Below are positions 11,752 to 19,849 of a stretch of 64,000 nt of DNA, piece after piece; the first letter of the stretch is position 1; each line of letters starts with the position of its first letter. Source of the DNA: Sulfurimonas sediminis (GTDB lineage Bacteria > Campylobacterota > Campylobacteria > Campylobacterales > Sulfurimonadaceae). The position numbers were made by a program, and so were the translations under genes. Location: the NCBI RefSeq assembly GCF_014905115.1, contig NZ_CP041235.1:1-64000 (forward strand), read 5' to 3'. The notes beneath the pieces were generated by a model. It searched no databases and was not told the DNA's origin. It saw nothing but the letters and a program-made list of their open reading frames with translations.

Positions 11752-14700
11752 ATGAAACAAATACTCTCTCTTGATTTAGGAATTACATCTGTTGGTTACT
11801 CAGTTATACAAGAACATGAAACAGACAAATATTCTCTTGTAGATTATGGGGTTAGCATGTTTGATAAACCAACTGATAAAGATGGCAATTCAAAAAAACT
11901 TCTGCATTCTCAAGCACTGAGTGCAAAAAAACTCCATAAACTTAGAAAACAACGAAAACAAAAGTTAGCTTCTCTTTTTGAAAAATATAATCTTGGAAAC
12001 AGACAAGAATTATTAGAACAAGAAAAAAATAATATTTATAAAAACAAATGGGAACTCCATGGAAAAACAGTATTTGAAAAAAAGTTGAGTATTGGTGAAA
12101 TTTTTACTATTTTATATCATATAGCAAAACATCGAGGGTATAAGTCACTTGACAGCGGGGATTTACTTGAAGAGTTATGTGACTCTTTAGGCATAGAAAC
12201 AGAGGCTAACAAATCAAAAAAAGATGATGAGCGAGGGCAAATAAAACAGGCACTAAAAAATATTGAAGCACTGCGTGAGAAACATTCACAAAAAACAGTA
12301 GCGCAAATTATTTATGAGTTAGAAAACAAAAAAGAGAATCCTATATTTCGCAATCACGACAATTATAATTATATGATACGCCGTGAGTATATAAATGATG
12401 AAATAAGAAAAATTATTAAAGTTCAGGATGCTTTTGGTGCGTTTGACAATAATTTGGATAGTGATGCTTTTGTAAATGATGTTGTAGCTGTAATAGATGA
12501 CCAAAAAGAATCAACAAATGACCTGTCGTTGTTTGGAAAATGTGAATACTATTCAGAATATTATGTAGCGCATCAGTATTCTTTACTAAGTGATATTTTT
12601 AAGATGTATCAAGCTGTTGCAAACATTACATTTAACAAAGAAAAGATAAAAATTACCAAAGAACAGATTGCTCTTGTTGCCCAAGATTTTTTAGATAAAG
12701 TGAAAAATGCAAAGAGTGTCAAAGATATTAAATACAAAGATATTCGTAAGATTTTAAAATTAGATGATAATGTAAAAATTTTTAATAAAGATGATAGCTA
12801 TCTAAGTAGAGGAAAAACACAGGAAAACAGTATAGTAAAATTTCATTTTGTAGATACTCTCTCTAAAATAGATAAAAGTTTTGTGAAAGATATTTTTTCC
12901 AGCGATGAAAGTTATGCGCTGATGCGTGAGATATTTGATGTGCTGCATTATGAAAAATCTCCTAAGTTAATTTATGAGCAACTAAAAAATAAAATTAGCA
13001 ATGAACAGGTAATTATTGATTTGATTCGTAATAAAAAAGGAAATTCTTTAAATATTTCTTCTTTTGCTATGTTGCAACTGCTTCCTTATTTTGAAGAGGG
13101 GTTGACATTAGATGAGATTAAGCAAAAGCTTGGACTCCAAAGGCAAGAAGATTATGCTGAGTATAAAAAAGGAATAAAATATCTTCATATCACAAGTTAT
13201 GAAAAAGATGATGATTTAGAAATAAATAATCATCCTGTCAAATATGCTGTTAGTGCAGCTTTACGTGTTGTCAAATATCTTCATGCAAAATATGGAGCTT
13301 TCGATGAGATAAAAGTAGAAAGCACAAGAGAATTGAGCTTGAATGAAAAGGCTAAAAAAGAGATAGAAAAAGCCAACAGAGCATTTGAAAAAGAGATACA
13401 ACAGATAGTAGAAAATACCGAGTATCAAAAGATAGCGCAAAGCTACGGAAAAAATCTTCATAAATATGCCCGTAAAATATTGATGTGGGAAGAGCAAGAG
13501 CGATTCGATATTTACAGTGGTAAAAGTATAGGAATAACAGATATTTTTTCTAACAATGTAGATATTGACCATATAGTTCCAAGAAGTTTGGGTGGGCTTA
13601 GTGTCAAACATAATTTTGTATTAATACATCGTGATGAAAATCTTCAAAAATCCAATCAACTGCCAATGAATTATGTAGCAGATAAAGAAACATATAAAAA
13701 CAGAGTAGAGCATCTTTTTCATGAACATAAAATTAATTGGAAAAAAAGAAAGAATCTTTTAGCCAACAATCTTGATGAGATATATAAAGATACATTTGAA
13801 TCGAAATCTCTACGGGCAACAAGCTATATTGAAGCTTTGACGGCACAAGTTTTGAAGCGTTATTATCCCTTTCAAGATGTAAAAAAATTAAAAGATGGCT
13901 CTGCTGTAAGACATTTACAAGGGAGAGCAACTTCAAATATTCGCAAAGTATTGGGTGTAAAGACAAAAAATAGAGAGACAAACATACATCATGCAATAGA
14001 TGCTATTTTAATTGGAGTAACAAATCATTCTTGGTTACAAAAACTCTCAAATACTTTCAGAGAAAATTTTGGACGTATTAATGATGAAGCACGTAAAAAC
14101 ATCAAAAAAGCACTGCCCTATATGGATGGTTTAGAGATAAAAGATTTGGTGAAGGAGATAGAATCGCAATATAACAGTTTTGGAGAGGATTCTATCTTTT
14201 ACAAGGATATTTGGGGAAAAGTAAAAACAGTTAATTTTTGGGTTTCAAAAAAACCAATGAGTTCAAAAGTACATAAAGATACTATTTATGCAAAAAAAGA
14301 TGATGGTATTTATACCGTCAGAGAAAATATTATTGCAAAATTTATAGGGCTTAAAGTCACACCAATGACATCACCAGAAGAGTTTATTAAAAAATTTCAT
14401 AAAGATATATTACAAAAGATGTATAGTTTTAAAACAAACCCTCATGATATTATTTGTAAGATTGTAGAACAAAGAGCTGAAGAAATTAAAGAGTTGCTTT
14501 GGAATTTTGAATTTTTGGATGTTAAAAATAAAGAGCAGATGAGTGAAGCAAAAACAAAACTTGAGTTACTTATACATAAAGCTTTAGTGGACAATAATGG
14601 AAATATTATTCGTAAAGTAAAGTTTTATCAGACAAATCTCCCCGGTTTTAATATCCGTGGCGGACTTGCAACAAAAGAAAAAACTTTTATAGGTTTTAGA

Positions 14701-15117
14701 GCCTATAAAAATGGTGAAAAGTTAGAATATGATCGTATTGATGTAGCAAATTTTGCAAAGATACAAAAAAATAATGACGGAAGTTTTAAGGCGTATAAAA
14801 ATGATGTTGTTTTCTTTGTTTACAAGAATGGAAGCTTTAGAGGTGGTCAAATAGTCAGTTATATTAAAAAGTCTTCAGGTAGTAAATTATGTGCATTTTT
14901 AAATCCAAGATTTCCAACTGCAAGTGAATATCAACCATCTTCATTTTGTAAAATTGAAAAAGGGAAACATTCAGGAGCAAAACAACAGAGTATTGGTTCT
15001 GCTATAGGAATTATAAAACTACATCTTGATATATTGGGAAATATAAAATCATATCAGATTTTAGGTAATGCTGAGAGTCAAATTTTGAACGAGATAAAGA
15101 GTATAGTGAGTCAATAA
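11752..15117 (+). CDS. cas9: CRISPR-associated endonuclease Cas9, type II-C
   Basis: RNA-guided DNA endonuclease of 1121 aa, in the compact size range of type II-C enzymes. RuvC-I is LSLDLGITSVGY with D8. A Lys/Arg-rich bridge helix covers about 50-75. RuvC-II has E523 in IKVESTREL. The HNH domain reads VDIDHIVPRS with D606/H607, and N630 lies 23 residues after the His, as in SaCas9. RuvC-III has H747 and D750 in HHAIDA. All nuclease residues are therefore intact. The stop overlaps the cas1 start by one base (TAATG). No csn2 or cas4 is present, which supports II-C. Confidence 0.97.
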   Translation: MKQILSLDLGITSVGYSVIQEHETDKYSLVDYGVSMFDKPTDKDGNSKKLLHSQALSAKKLHKLRKQRKQKLASLFEKYNLGNRQELLEQEKNNIYKNKWELHGKTVFEKKLSIGEIFTILYHIAKHRGYKSLDSGDLLEELCDSLGIETEANKSKKDDERGQIKQALKNIEALREKHSQKTVAQIIYELENKKENPIFRNHDNYNYMIRREYINDEIRKIIKVQDAFGAFDNNLDSDAFVNDVVAVIDDQKESTNDLSLFGKCEYYSEYYVAHQYSLLSDIFKMYQAVANITFNKEKIKITKEQIALVAQDFLDKVKNAKSVKDIKYKDIRKILKLDDNVKIFNKDDSYLSRGKTQENSIVKFHFVDTLSKIDKSFVKDIFSSDESYALMREIFDVLHYEKSPKLIYEQLKNKISNEQVIIDLIRNKKGNSLNISSFAMLQLLPYFEEGLTLDEIKQKLGLQRQEDYAEYKKGIKYLHITSYEKDDDLEINNHPVKYAVSAALRVVKYLHAKYGAFDEIKVESTRELSLNEKAKKEIEKANRAFEKEIQQIVENTEYQKIAQSYGKNLHKYARKILMWEEQERFDIYSGKSIGITDIFSNNVDIDHIVPRSLGGLSVKHNFVLIHRDENLQKSNQLPMNYVADKETYKNRVEHLFHEHKINWKKRKNLLANNLDEIYKDTFESKSLRATSYIEALTAQVLKRYYPFQDVKKLKDGSAVRHLQGRATSNIRKVLGVKTKNRETNIHHAIDAILIGVTNHSWLQKLSNTFRENFGRINDEARKNIKKALPYMDGLEIKDLVKEIESQYNSFGEDSIFYKDIWGKVKTVNFWVSKKPMSSKVHKDTIYAKKDDGIYTVRENIIAKFIGLKVTPMTSPEEFIKKFHKDILQKMYSFKTNPHDIICKIVEQRAEEIKELLWNFEFLDVKNKEQMSEAKTKLELLIHKALVDNNGNIIRKVKFYQTNLPGFNIRGGLATKEKTFIGFRAYKNGEKLEYDRIDVANFAKIQKNNDGSFKAYKNDVVFFVYKNGSFRGGQIVSYIKKSSGSKLCAFLNPRFPTASEYQPSSFCKIEKGKHSGAKQQSIGSAIGIIKLHLDILGNIKSYQILGNAESQILNEIKSIVSQ

Positions 15118-16052
15118 TGGGTTTTAAAGTTTTACATCTCACACGACCATGTAAGATAAAAATTCAAAATGCTAATATGCATCTCTATTTTTATGATGAC
15201 GCAAATGAAGTAAAAGTTACACTGCGTGATATAGATTTTCTTCTTTTCGATAATACACAGTTCTCTATAACTGGGGCAACCTTACAACTTTTAGCACAGT
15301 CAAATATTGCGACACTGTTTATAGACGAAGTGTATCATCCTTGTGCTATTCTTACACCATATCATCAACACTCAACGATGAGCGAAATAGCACATGCTCA
15401 AGTGTCGTTAGATGTTACATTTAAAAGTAAATCTTGGCAAAATATCATTATATCAAAAGTGAAAAATCAAGCAGAAGTTCTTGCTTTTATGTCTTTAGAC
15501 ACTGCTAATGAATTGCGAGAGTTTGCAAAAAAAGTGACTTTGTATGATGCAAATCAAGATGAAGCACAGGCTGCAAGACTCTATTGGAAATCACTTTTTA
15601 ATATGCAAACTTTTAGACGTGAACAAGGCAGTGAAGATATTGTCAATGTGATGCTTAATTATGTTTATGCAATAGTACGTGCTTGTATTGCAAGAGATGT
15701 AAGTGTGAGTGGTATGCTACCGGTTTTTGGCATTTGGCATAAAAATAAGTATAATGCCTTTGCCTTAGTGGATGATTTGATGGAACCCTTTCGTCCTGTA
15801 TGTGATTTATATGTTAAATTGTTACTCAATAAAAAATATCATGCTGCCAATAATCTTAGCACAAATATTAAACGAGATTTGATTGCTATTTTAAACAAAG
15901 AGTATTTAATTATAAATGATGGTGTTTCGACTGTGATAACAGCCATTGGCCTGTTTGTACGAGAGTATAAGAAATCTATGATGATGCAAAGTGCAGAAAC
16001 ACTTATTTTTCCAAGAATCAATACAGAGAAATTTTACAATGAGTTCTTTTAG
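15117..16052 (+). CDS. cas1: CRISPR-associated endonuclease Cas1, type II
   Basis: Integrase subunit of the spacer-acquisition complex, 311 aa. The type II signature GIWHKNKYNAFALVDDLMEP is present. Likely metal ligands are E149, H208 and E223, spaced as in the type II Cas1 family. It is translationally coupled to cas9 (one-base overlap) and overlaps cas2 by 14 bases, so cas9-cas1-cas2 form one transcript. Confidence 0.95.
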   Translation: MGFKVLHLTRPCKIKIQNANMHLYFYDDANEVKVTLRDIDFLLFDNTQFSITGATLQLLAQSNIATLFIDEVYHPCAILTPYHQHSTMSEIAHAQVSLDVTFKSKSWQNIIISKVKNQAEVLAFMSLDTANELREFAKKVTLYDANQDEAQAARLYWKSLFNMQTFRREQGSEDIVNVMLNYVYAIVRACIARDVSVSGMLPVFGIWHKNKYNAFALVDDLMEPFRPVCDLYVKLLLNKKYHAANNLSTNIKRDLIAILNKEYLIINDGVSTVITAIGLFVREYKKSMMMQSAETLIFPRINTEKFYNEFF

Positions 16053-16371
16053 AGTTATGTGGCTAATGATAATGTTTGATCTTCCGACAAAAAGTAAAAA
16101 AGATAAAAAACGGTACCATTGGTTTCACAAGGAATTGGAAAAAGAGGGATATATGATGTTGCAATATTCTGTATACGGAAAGATTTTTGCTTCTTCTGAC
16201 TCTGCAAAGTATGGAAAAAAACGTATAAAAGATTTTATAGATAGAAATATAAAGCATGGAAACATACGCATACTGATGTTTACAGATAAACAGTTCTCAA
16301 GTATGGAGATAATTATTGGTGAGGAAAGTATTGAAGAAAAGAATGAGCCAAAGCAATTGCTACTCTTTTAA
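16039..16371 (+). CDS. cas2: CRISPR-associated protein Cas2
   Basis: Structural partner of Cas1 in spacer integration. With the start at 16039 the protein is 110 aa and begins MSSFRVMWLMIMFDLP, with the conserved Asp at D14 at the end of the first beta strand. An in-frame upstream ATG at 15991 would add 16 residues without homology and lie deep inside cas1. The stop lies next to the 3' end of the antisense tracrRNA gene. Confidence 0.92.
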   Translation: MSSFRVMWLMIMFDLPTKSKKDKKRYHWFHKELEKEGYMMLQYSVYGKIFASSDSAKYGKKRIKDFIDRNIKHGNIRILMFTDKQFSSMEIIIGEESIEEKNEPKQLLLF

Positions 16372-16461
16372 AATGGAGCATAGCCGAAGCTATGCTCTAA
16401 AGTCAGCTACCATTTGGTAGCCTTAGTTTAATACCCCTATTAAACTTGTGTGTCATACAAC
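16366..16461 (-). ncRNA. Predicted tracrRNA
   Basis: Read on the minus strand from about 16461. The anti-repeat (plus-strand 16426-16461) is a diverged copy of the array repeat in the same orientation, so its minus-strand transcript pairs with crRNA. The pairing has a one-base bulge near the start of the repeat and a mismatched patch in the middle. Next comes a hairpin GCTACC/GGTAGC with a 4-base loop (16406-16421), then a strong terminator hairpin (16376-16397) followed by CATTTT. Anti-repeat, nexus-like hairpin, terminator is the normal tracrRNA order. Ends are estimates. Confidence 0.85.
16376..16397 (-). terminator. Intrinsic terminator of the tracrRNA
   Basis: A 9-bp perfect stem, GAGCATAGC and GCTATGCTC, closes a TTCG tetraloop on the minus strand and is followed by CATTTT. 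It begins 4 bases after the cas2 stop codon. Confidence 0.85.
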
Positions 16462-16467
16462 AGAAAT

Positions 16468-16496
16468 ATTGTATCTAAAATTATCAAAAAACGCAA
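16468..16496 (-). promoter_or_regulatory. tracrRNA promoter
   Basis: On the minus strand, -35 TTGCGT (16491-16496) and -10 TACAAT (16468-16473) are separated by exactly 17 bases. They place the start about 7 bases on, at 16461, at the edge of the anti-repeat. The -10 is the same TACAAT found at the end of each CRISPR repeat. Confidence 0.75.
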
Positions 16497-16536
16497 AAAA
16501 TGTGTAAAAAATGCAACTTTTTGTAAATATTTATCG

Positions 16537-16704
16537 GTTTTAATACCCCTACAAACTTGCGTGTGATACAATTTCATCAAATTTTTCTTTTAAGTCTGCA
16601 TCGTTTTAATACCCCTACAAACTTGCGTGTGATACAATTAAGCGTTCTTTATAATCCATCTGATTCAGGTTTTAATACCCCTACAAACTTGCGTGTGATA
16701 CAAA
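16537..16704 (+). CRISPR. CRISPR array, 3 repeats and 2 spacers (type II-C)
   Basis: Three 36-base repeats start at 16537, 16603 and 16669 (exact 66-base period) and flank two 30-base spacers at 16573-16602 and 16639-16668. The repeat begins GTTTTAATACCCC and ends GTGTGATACAAT. The first two repeats are identical; the third differs only in its last base (A for T), as expected of a terminal repeat. Geometry matches type II-C arrays. Each of the first two repeats ends in an extended -10 (TGATACAAT) just before a spacer. The rest of the 16372-16794 gap holds the tracrRNA and a promoter for the next gene. Confidence 0.96.
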
Positions 16705-16706
16705 TA

Positions 16707-16715
16707 TGTTATAAT
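16707..16715 (+). promoter_or_regulatory. Extended -10 promoter after the array
   Basis: TG-T-TATAAT at 16707-16715, three bases after the last repeat. It would start transcription near 16722 and serve the nitrilase-family gene at 16795. Confidence 0.6.
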
Positions 16716-16794
16716 TGCTTTTATGATAAAACCACAACAAAAAGTTATAAAATTTTTAGATGTTAAGTATATTGCTAAAAAGAAGAATTGATTA

Positions 16795-17520
16795 ATGTTA
16801 GACTACACCCTTTGTTCTCTCTTGTTTGAAACGACACAGAGTTATGAAAATAATTTACAGACACTTTTGGCACTCATTACACAAACAGAAAAAAATACCA
16901 TTATAGTTGCACCTGAAGTGTGTTTGACTTCTTATGATTATGAGCGTATGGATGCAATGCTTGCCTTTGCGCCACGAGCCACTGAGGCACTGAAAAAAGT
17001 TTCTCATAACAAAATTATTGTTTTGACAATGTTGGAAGAAAAAGAGGGGAAAGTCTATAACTTTGCCAAAGTTTTTTATAACGGAGAAGTGGTCTTTCAA
17101 AGAGCAAAAGCCAAACTTTTTAAATTTGGCGATGAAGACAAATACATGCATGCAGGCAGTGAAAAAGATTTTAAAATAGTGGAAGTTGCCGGCATTAAGT
17201 TAGCCGTGTTTGTTTGTTTTGAACTGCGTTTTAAAGAGCTGTGGTGCAAGAGCGAAGGTGCAGATGTGATTGCTGTGCCTTCTTGGTGGGGTGCTTTGCG
17301 ACGCGAACATTTCAAAATCCTCACGCAGTCACTTGCTCTTATAAATCAGTGTTATGTTGTGGCAAGTGACAGTGCAAACGAAGAGTGCACGGCAATGAGT
17401 GGTATTATCACCCCGCAGGGTGAAGCGTTTAGAAACATAAGCAAGCCTTGTTTGAAAATGCAATACAAGAAAAAAGAGATAAGAGTGATGAGAAGATATA
17501 TGGATGTGGGGATAGAATAA
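16795..17520 (+). CDS. Carbon-nitrogen hydrolase (nitrilase superfamily)
   Basis: A 241-aa amidase-type hydrolase. The catalytic triad is visible as E41 (VAPEV), K107 (KAKLFK) and C141 (FVCFELRF). The protein is shorter than the 260-280 aa common for omega-amidases and has a diverged C-terminus. The substrate cannot be told from sequence. The pcm gene starts right after its stop codon, so the two form an operon. Confidence 0.87.
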   Translation: MLDYTLCSLLFETTQSYENNLQTLLALITQTEKNTIIVAPEVCLTSYDYERMDAMLAFAPRATEALKKVSHNKIIVLTMLEEKEGKVYNFAKVFYNGEVVFQRAKAKLFKFGDEDKYMHAGSEKDFKIVEVAGIKLAVFVCFELRFKELWCKSEGADVIAVPSWWGALRREHFKILTQSLALINQCYVVASDSANEECTAMSGIITPQGEAFRNISKPCLKMQYKKKEIRVMRRYMDVGIE

Positions 17521-17521
17521 T

Positions 17522-18160
17522 TTGGACAGAATAACAGCGACAAAAACAGCCCGTTTGGCACAAGAGTGCAGTGCACAGTTTCCTTTAAGTGAAGAAGTAA
17601 AAAAAGCGATTGCGGCTACAAACAGAGAAGCCTTTGTTCCAACTGGTTTTAAGCATAATGCCTATAAACTCGATGCTTTGCCTATAGGGGCCAATCAGTA
17701 TATCAGCTCTCCTTTGACGGTTGCAAAGATGACGGAGTATCTCTTTCCCCGAGGAGCAGACAGAGTTTTAGAAGTTGGCTGTGGCAGTGGATACCAGGCT
17801 GCTGTACTTTCACATCTTTTTCGCGGTGTATTTACCATAGAACGCATAGAATCTTTGATACTTGAAGCAAAAAAAAGGTTTCGTGAGCTTGGTATAAACA
17901 ATGTCCATGCCCGTACAGATGACGGACAAAACGGCTGGATTCAATATGCGCCTTATGACAGAATTCTTTTTTCTGCAACAGCGAAAGAGATTCCAAAAAA
18001 ACTCTTTGAACAGTTGGCTGAGGGGGGAATTCTTGTTGCCCCTTTGCAAAAAGGGAACAAACAGGTTATTACCCGTTTTATAAAAAACGGGGAGCATATT
18101 GAAGAAGAAGAGCTTGAAGAGTGTGATTTTGTTCCTATACTTGACGGGGTACTCAAGTAG
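17522..18160 (+). CDS. pcm: Protein-L-isoaspartate O-methyltransferase
   Basis: SAM-dependent methyltransferase that repairs isoaspartyl residues in aged proteins, 212 aa. The SAM-binding motif is VLEVGCGSGYQAAVL (about 80-94), preceded by the family element QYISSPLTVAKMTEYL. The start is TTG at 17522, overlapping the stop region of the preceding gene, with GGGGATAG at 17507-17514 as ribosome-binding site. Confidence 0.9.
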   Translation: MDRITATKTARLAQECSAQFPLSEEVKKAIAATNREAFVPTGFKHNAYKLDALPIGANQYISSPLTVAKMTEYLFPRGADRVLEVGCGSGYQAAVLSHLFRGVFTIERIESLILEAKKRFRELGINNVHARTDDGQNGWIQYAPYDRILFSATAKEIPKKLFEQLAEGGILVAPLQKGNKQVITRFIKNGEHIEEEELEECDFVPILDGVLK

Positions 18161-18213
18161 CTTTTTAAAGCTTTTTATAGTAGAATAGTAGTAATTTAAT
18201 TGAGGGCATAATC

Positions 18214-19047
18214 ATGGAAGAGATGTATGGCATAAAGTATACGAAGCCAGAAGTTGTTTTGCTGCAAGATACCGGTATTGGTGTAGCAGAAACAGCTGCG
18301 CGTACATGTTATGACAGTTTTGGCAACAGTGAAAATGAGATTGTTCAAGAGATTGAAAAGGTACTTCCTGATACGAAAATGTGTGAATCTTTGAACAATA
18401 TAGAAGAGTCACAGCTGCTTGATGATTTGGCATGGACCTATTTTCACCACTCTATTTTGGAACATGCCAATTTGAGTTATCTTATCCGTGGGACAAGCCG
18501 AGGGGTTTTACAAGAACATGCAAGACACCGTATACAGGCAATCAGTGTAAGAAGTACACGCTATACTATGAGTTCTTTGATTAATGCTTTTGTTGCTGCA
18601 AAACACTCAGGAGAGAGAGAATTTTTTATAGAAAAGGTTTTGGGTTTTGATATGTTTGTCACTGCCGATGAAGCCTATAACAGACTTGAAATCAGCGCAA
18701 TGTATGAGAAACTTGATTTTCAGTCAAAAAAAGTAGATAATTTTTACGAACTTGCTGTTGCAAAAAGTTCTCTTCCTCTTTTGAAAGAATTTCAAGGCAA
18801 GCCTCAAAAACTTTATGATGCTTTGCAGACCGGAAAAAAGAAGAGAAATGTAGGTGATGCTTTTAAACACATCATTACAGATAATGTCAAAGTTGACATG
18901 GTAGTGACATTTAATCTCAGAAGTTTGAAAAACTATCTTACATTGCGCGACAGCGGTGCTGCCTATTTTCAAATACGCTGGCTGGCTCAGGAGATGATGA
19001 AAGTCACTCCAAAAAAATATCTTGATTTGATTATCAAGAAAAAATAG
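18214..19047 (+). CDS. thyX: Flavin-dependent thymidylate synthase
   Basis: Makes dTMP from dUMP using FAD and methylenetetrahydrofolate. The ThyX signature RHR-x7-S is present as R104-H105-R106 through S114, followed by TRYTM. At 277 aa it is somewhat longer than the shortest ThyX proteins. Campylobacterota commonly rely on ThyX rather than ThyA. The start has GAGGG at 18202-18206 upstream. Confidence 0.93.
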   Translation: MEEMYGIKYTKPEVVLLQDTGIGVAETAARTCYDSFGNSENEIVQEIEKVLPDTKMCESLNNIEESQLLDDLAWTYFHHSILEHANLSYLIRGTSRGVLQEHARHRIQAISVRSTRYTMSSLINAFVAAKHSGEREFFIEKVLGFDMFVTADEAYNRLEISAMYEKLDFQSKKVDNFYELAVAKSSLPLLKEFQGKPQKLYDALQTGKKKRNVGDAFKHIITDNVKVDMVVTFNLRSLKNYLTLRDSGAAYFQIRWLAQEMMKVTPKKYLDLIIKKK

Positions 19048-19055
19048 GATTTTTT

Positions 19056-19274
19056 ATGATTAAGATTTCAATACTTACAATACTTTTTTTGACAGGATGT
19101 TCCAACATTACTATAACAGCGGCCATGTGTGACAAAATTCAAAGTGATCCCACTGCCACAATTCCCCAAGAGTGCCGAGACTATAGTGAAAAAGAGGCAG
19201 ATAAGGCATTTAATAAAGTCGTGAACGAGAAAAAAGTTTCTGACTCAGATTTAGAATTTCATAAAGAAAAGTAG
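19056..19274 (+). CDS. Small putative lipoprotein
   Basis: A 72-aa protein with a short hydrophobic leader and a lipobox, LTGC, with the lipidated Cys at residue 15. The mature part is hydrophilic and has two more Cys (residues 25 and 39). It starts 8 bases after thyX and is likely co-transcribed. No family recognised. Confidence 0.65.
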   Translation: MIKISILTILFLTGCSNITITAAMCDKIQSDPTATIPQECRDYSEKEADKAFNKVVNEKKVSDSDLEFHKEK

Positions 19275-19280
19275 TATAAT
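19275..19280 (+). promoter_or_regulatory. Candidate -10 box for the phnA-like gene
   Basis: TATAAT immediately after the lipoprotein stop codon, 28 bases upstream of the next ATG. No clear -35. Confidence 0.45.
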
Positions 19281-19307
19281 TCCAAAAAATTAATGAAGGA
19301 ATAAAAT

Positions 19308-19838
19308 ATGCCAAGAAGTGAAGTATGTGAATTATGTGCCAGCAGTGAAGATGTGACTCTTTTAGAACTGCCTGTAAGTGATGGCAGTGAAGAACAAAGT
19401 GTGTATGTTTGCCGTACATGTAAAGAGCAGATAGAAAATGATGAGCTTGATGAAACTCATTTTAACTGTCTCAATGATGCTATGTGGAGTGAAGTGCCGG
19501 CTGTAAAAATACTTTCGTATATATTATGGAACAGGCTTGGTCGCGGGGATATGACAGATATGATGTATCTTGAAGAAGAAGAGAAAAAACTTGCAGATGC
19601 AGCTATCAATGCAGAAGCAAACAAAGTAGTTTTTCGAGATGCAAACGGCGTTGAACTCAAGGCGGGTGATTCCATCGTTATATTAAAAGATTTAGATGTC
19701 AAGGGTGCCGGATTTACTGCAAAACGCGGAACAACTGTGACAAGAATTGCATTGCCGCATGATATGGATGACCATGTTGAAGGTCGCGTCAACGGAACAA
19801 AGATTTATCTGAAAACCGAATTTATTAAAAAAGCATAA
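19308..19838 (+). CDS. PhnA/YjdM-type zinc-ribbon protein
   Basis: A 176-aa protein with an N-terminal zinc ribbon (CELC at 8-11, CRTC around 45-48) and a C-terminal SH3-like PhnA domain (VVFRDANGVELKAGDSIVI onward). The family is named after E. coli phnA but has no proven role in phosphonate use; its function is uncertain. The ATG has GAAGGAAT upstream. The dGTPase gene follows after 11 bases. Confidence 0.85.
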   Translation: MPRSEVCELCASSEDVTLLELPVSDGSEEQSVYVCRTCKEQIENDELDETHFNCLNDAMWSEVPAVKILSYILWNRLGRGDMTDMMYLEEEEKKLADAAINAEANKVVFRDANGVELKAGDSIVILKDLDVKGAGFTAKRGTTVTRIALPHDMDDHVEGRVNGTKIYLKTEFIKKA

Positions 19839-19849
19839 AAGAAAAAATA

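Noticed and set aside
15991-16038. Upstream ATG for cas2
   Set aside because: The extra 16 residues lie inside cas1 and do not match Cas2; the family N-terminus begins at 16039.
16557-16766. Open frame of 69 codons across the CRISPR array
   Set aside because: It is made of the repeats themselves (the peptide repeats with the 66-base period) and has no ribosome-binding site.
18159-18176. AGCTTTTTAAAGCT followed by Ts as a terminator of pcm
   Set aside because: It is self-complementary but the loop would be too small for a stable hairpin; not supported.
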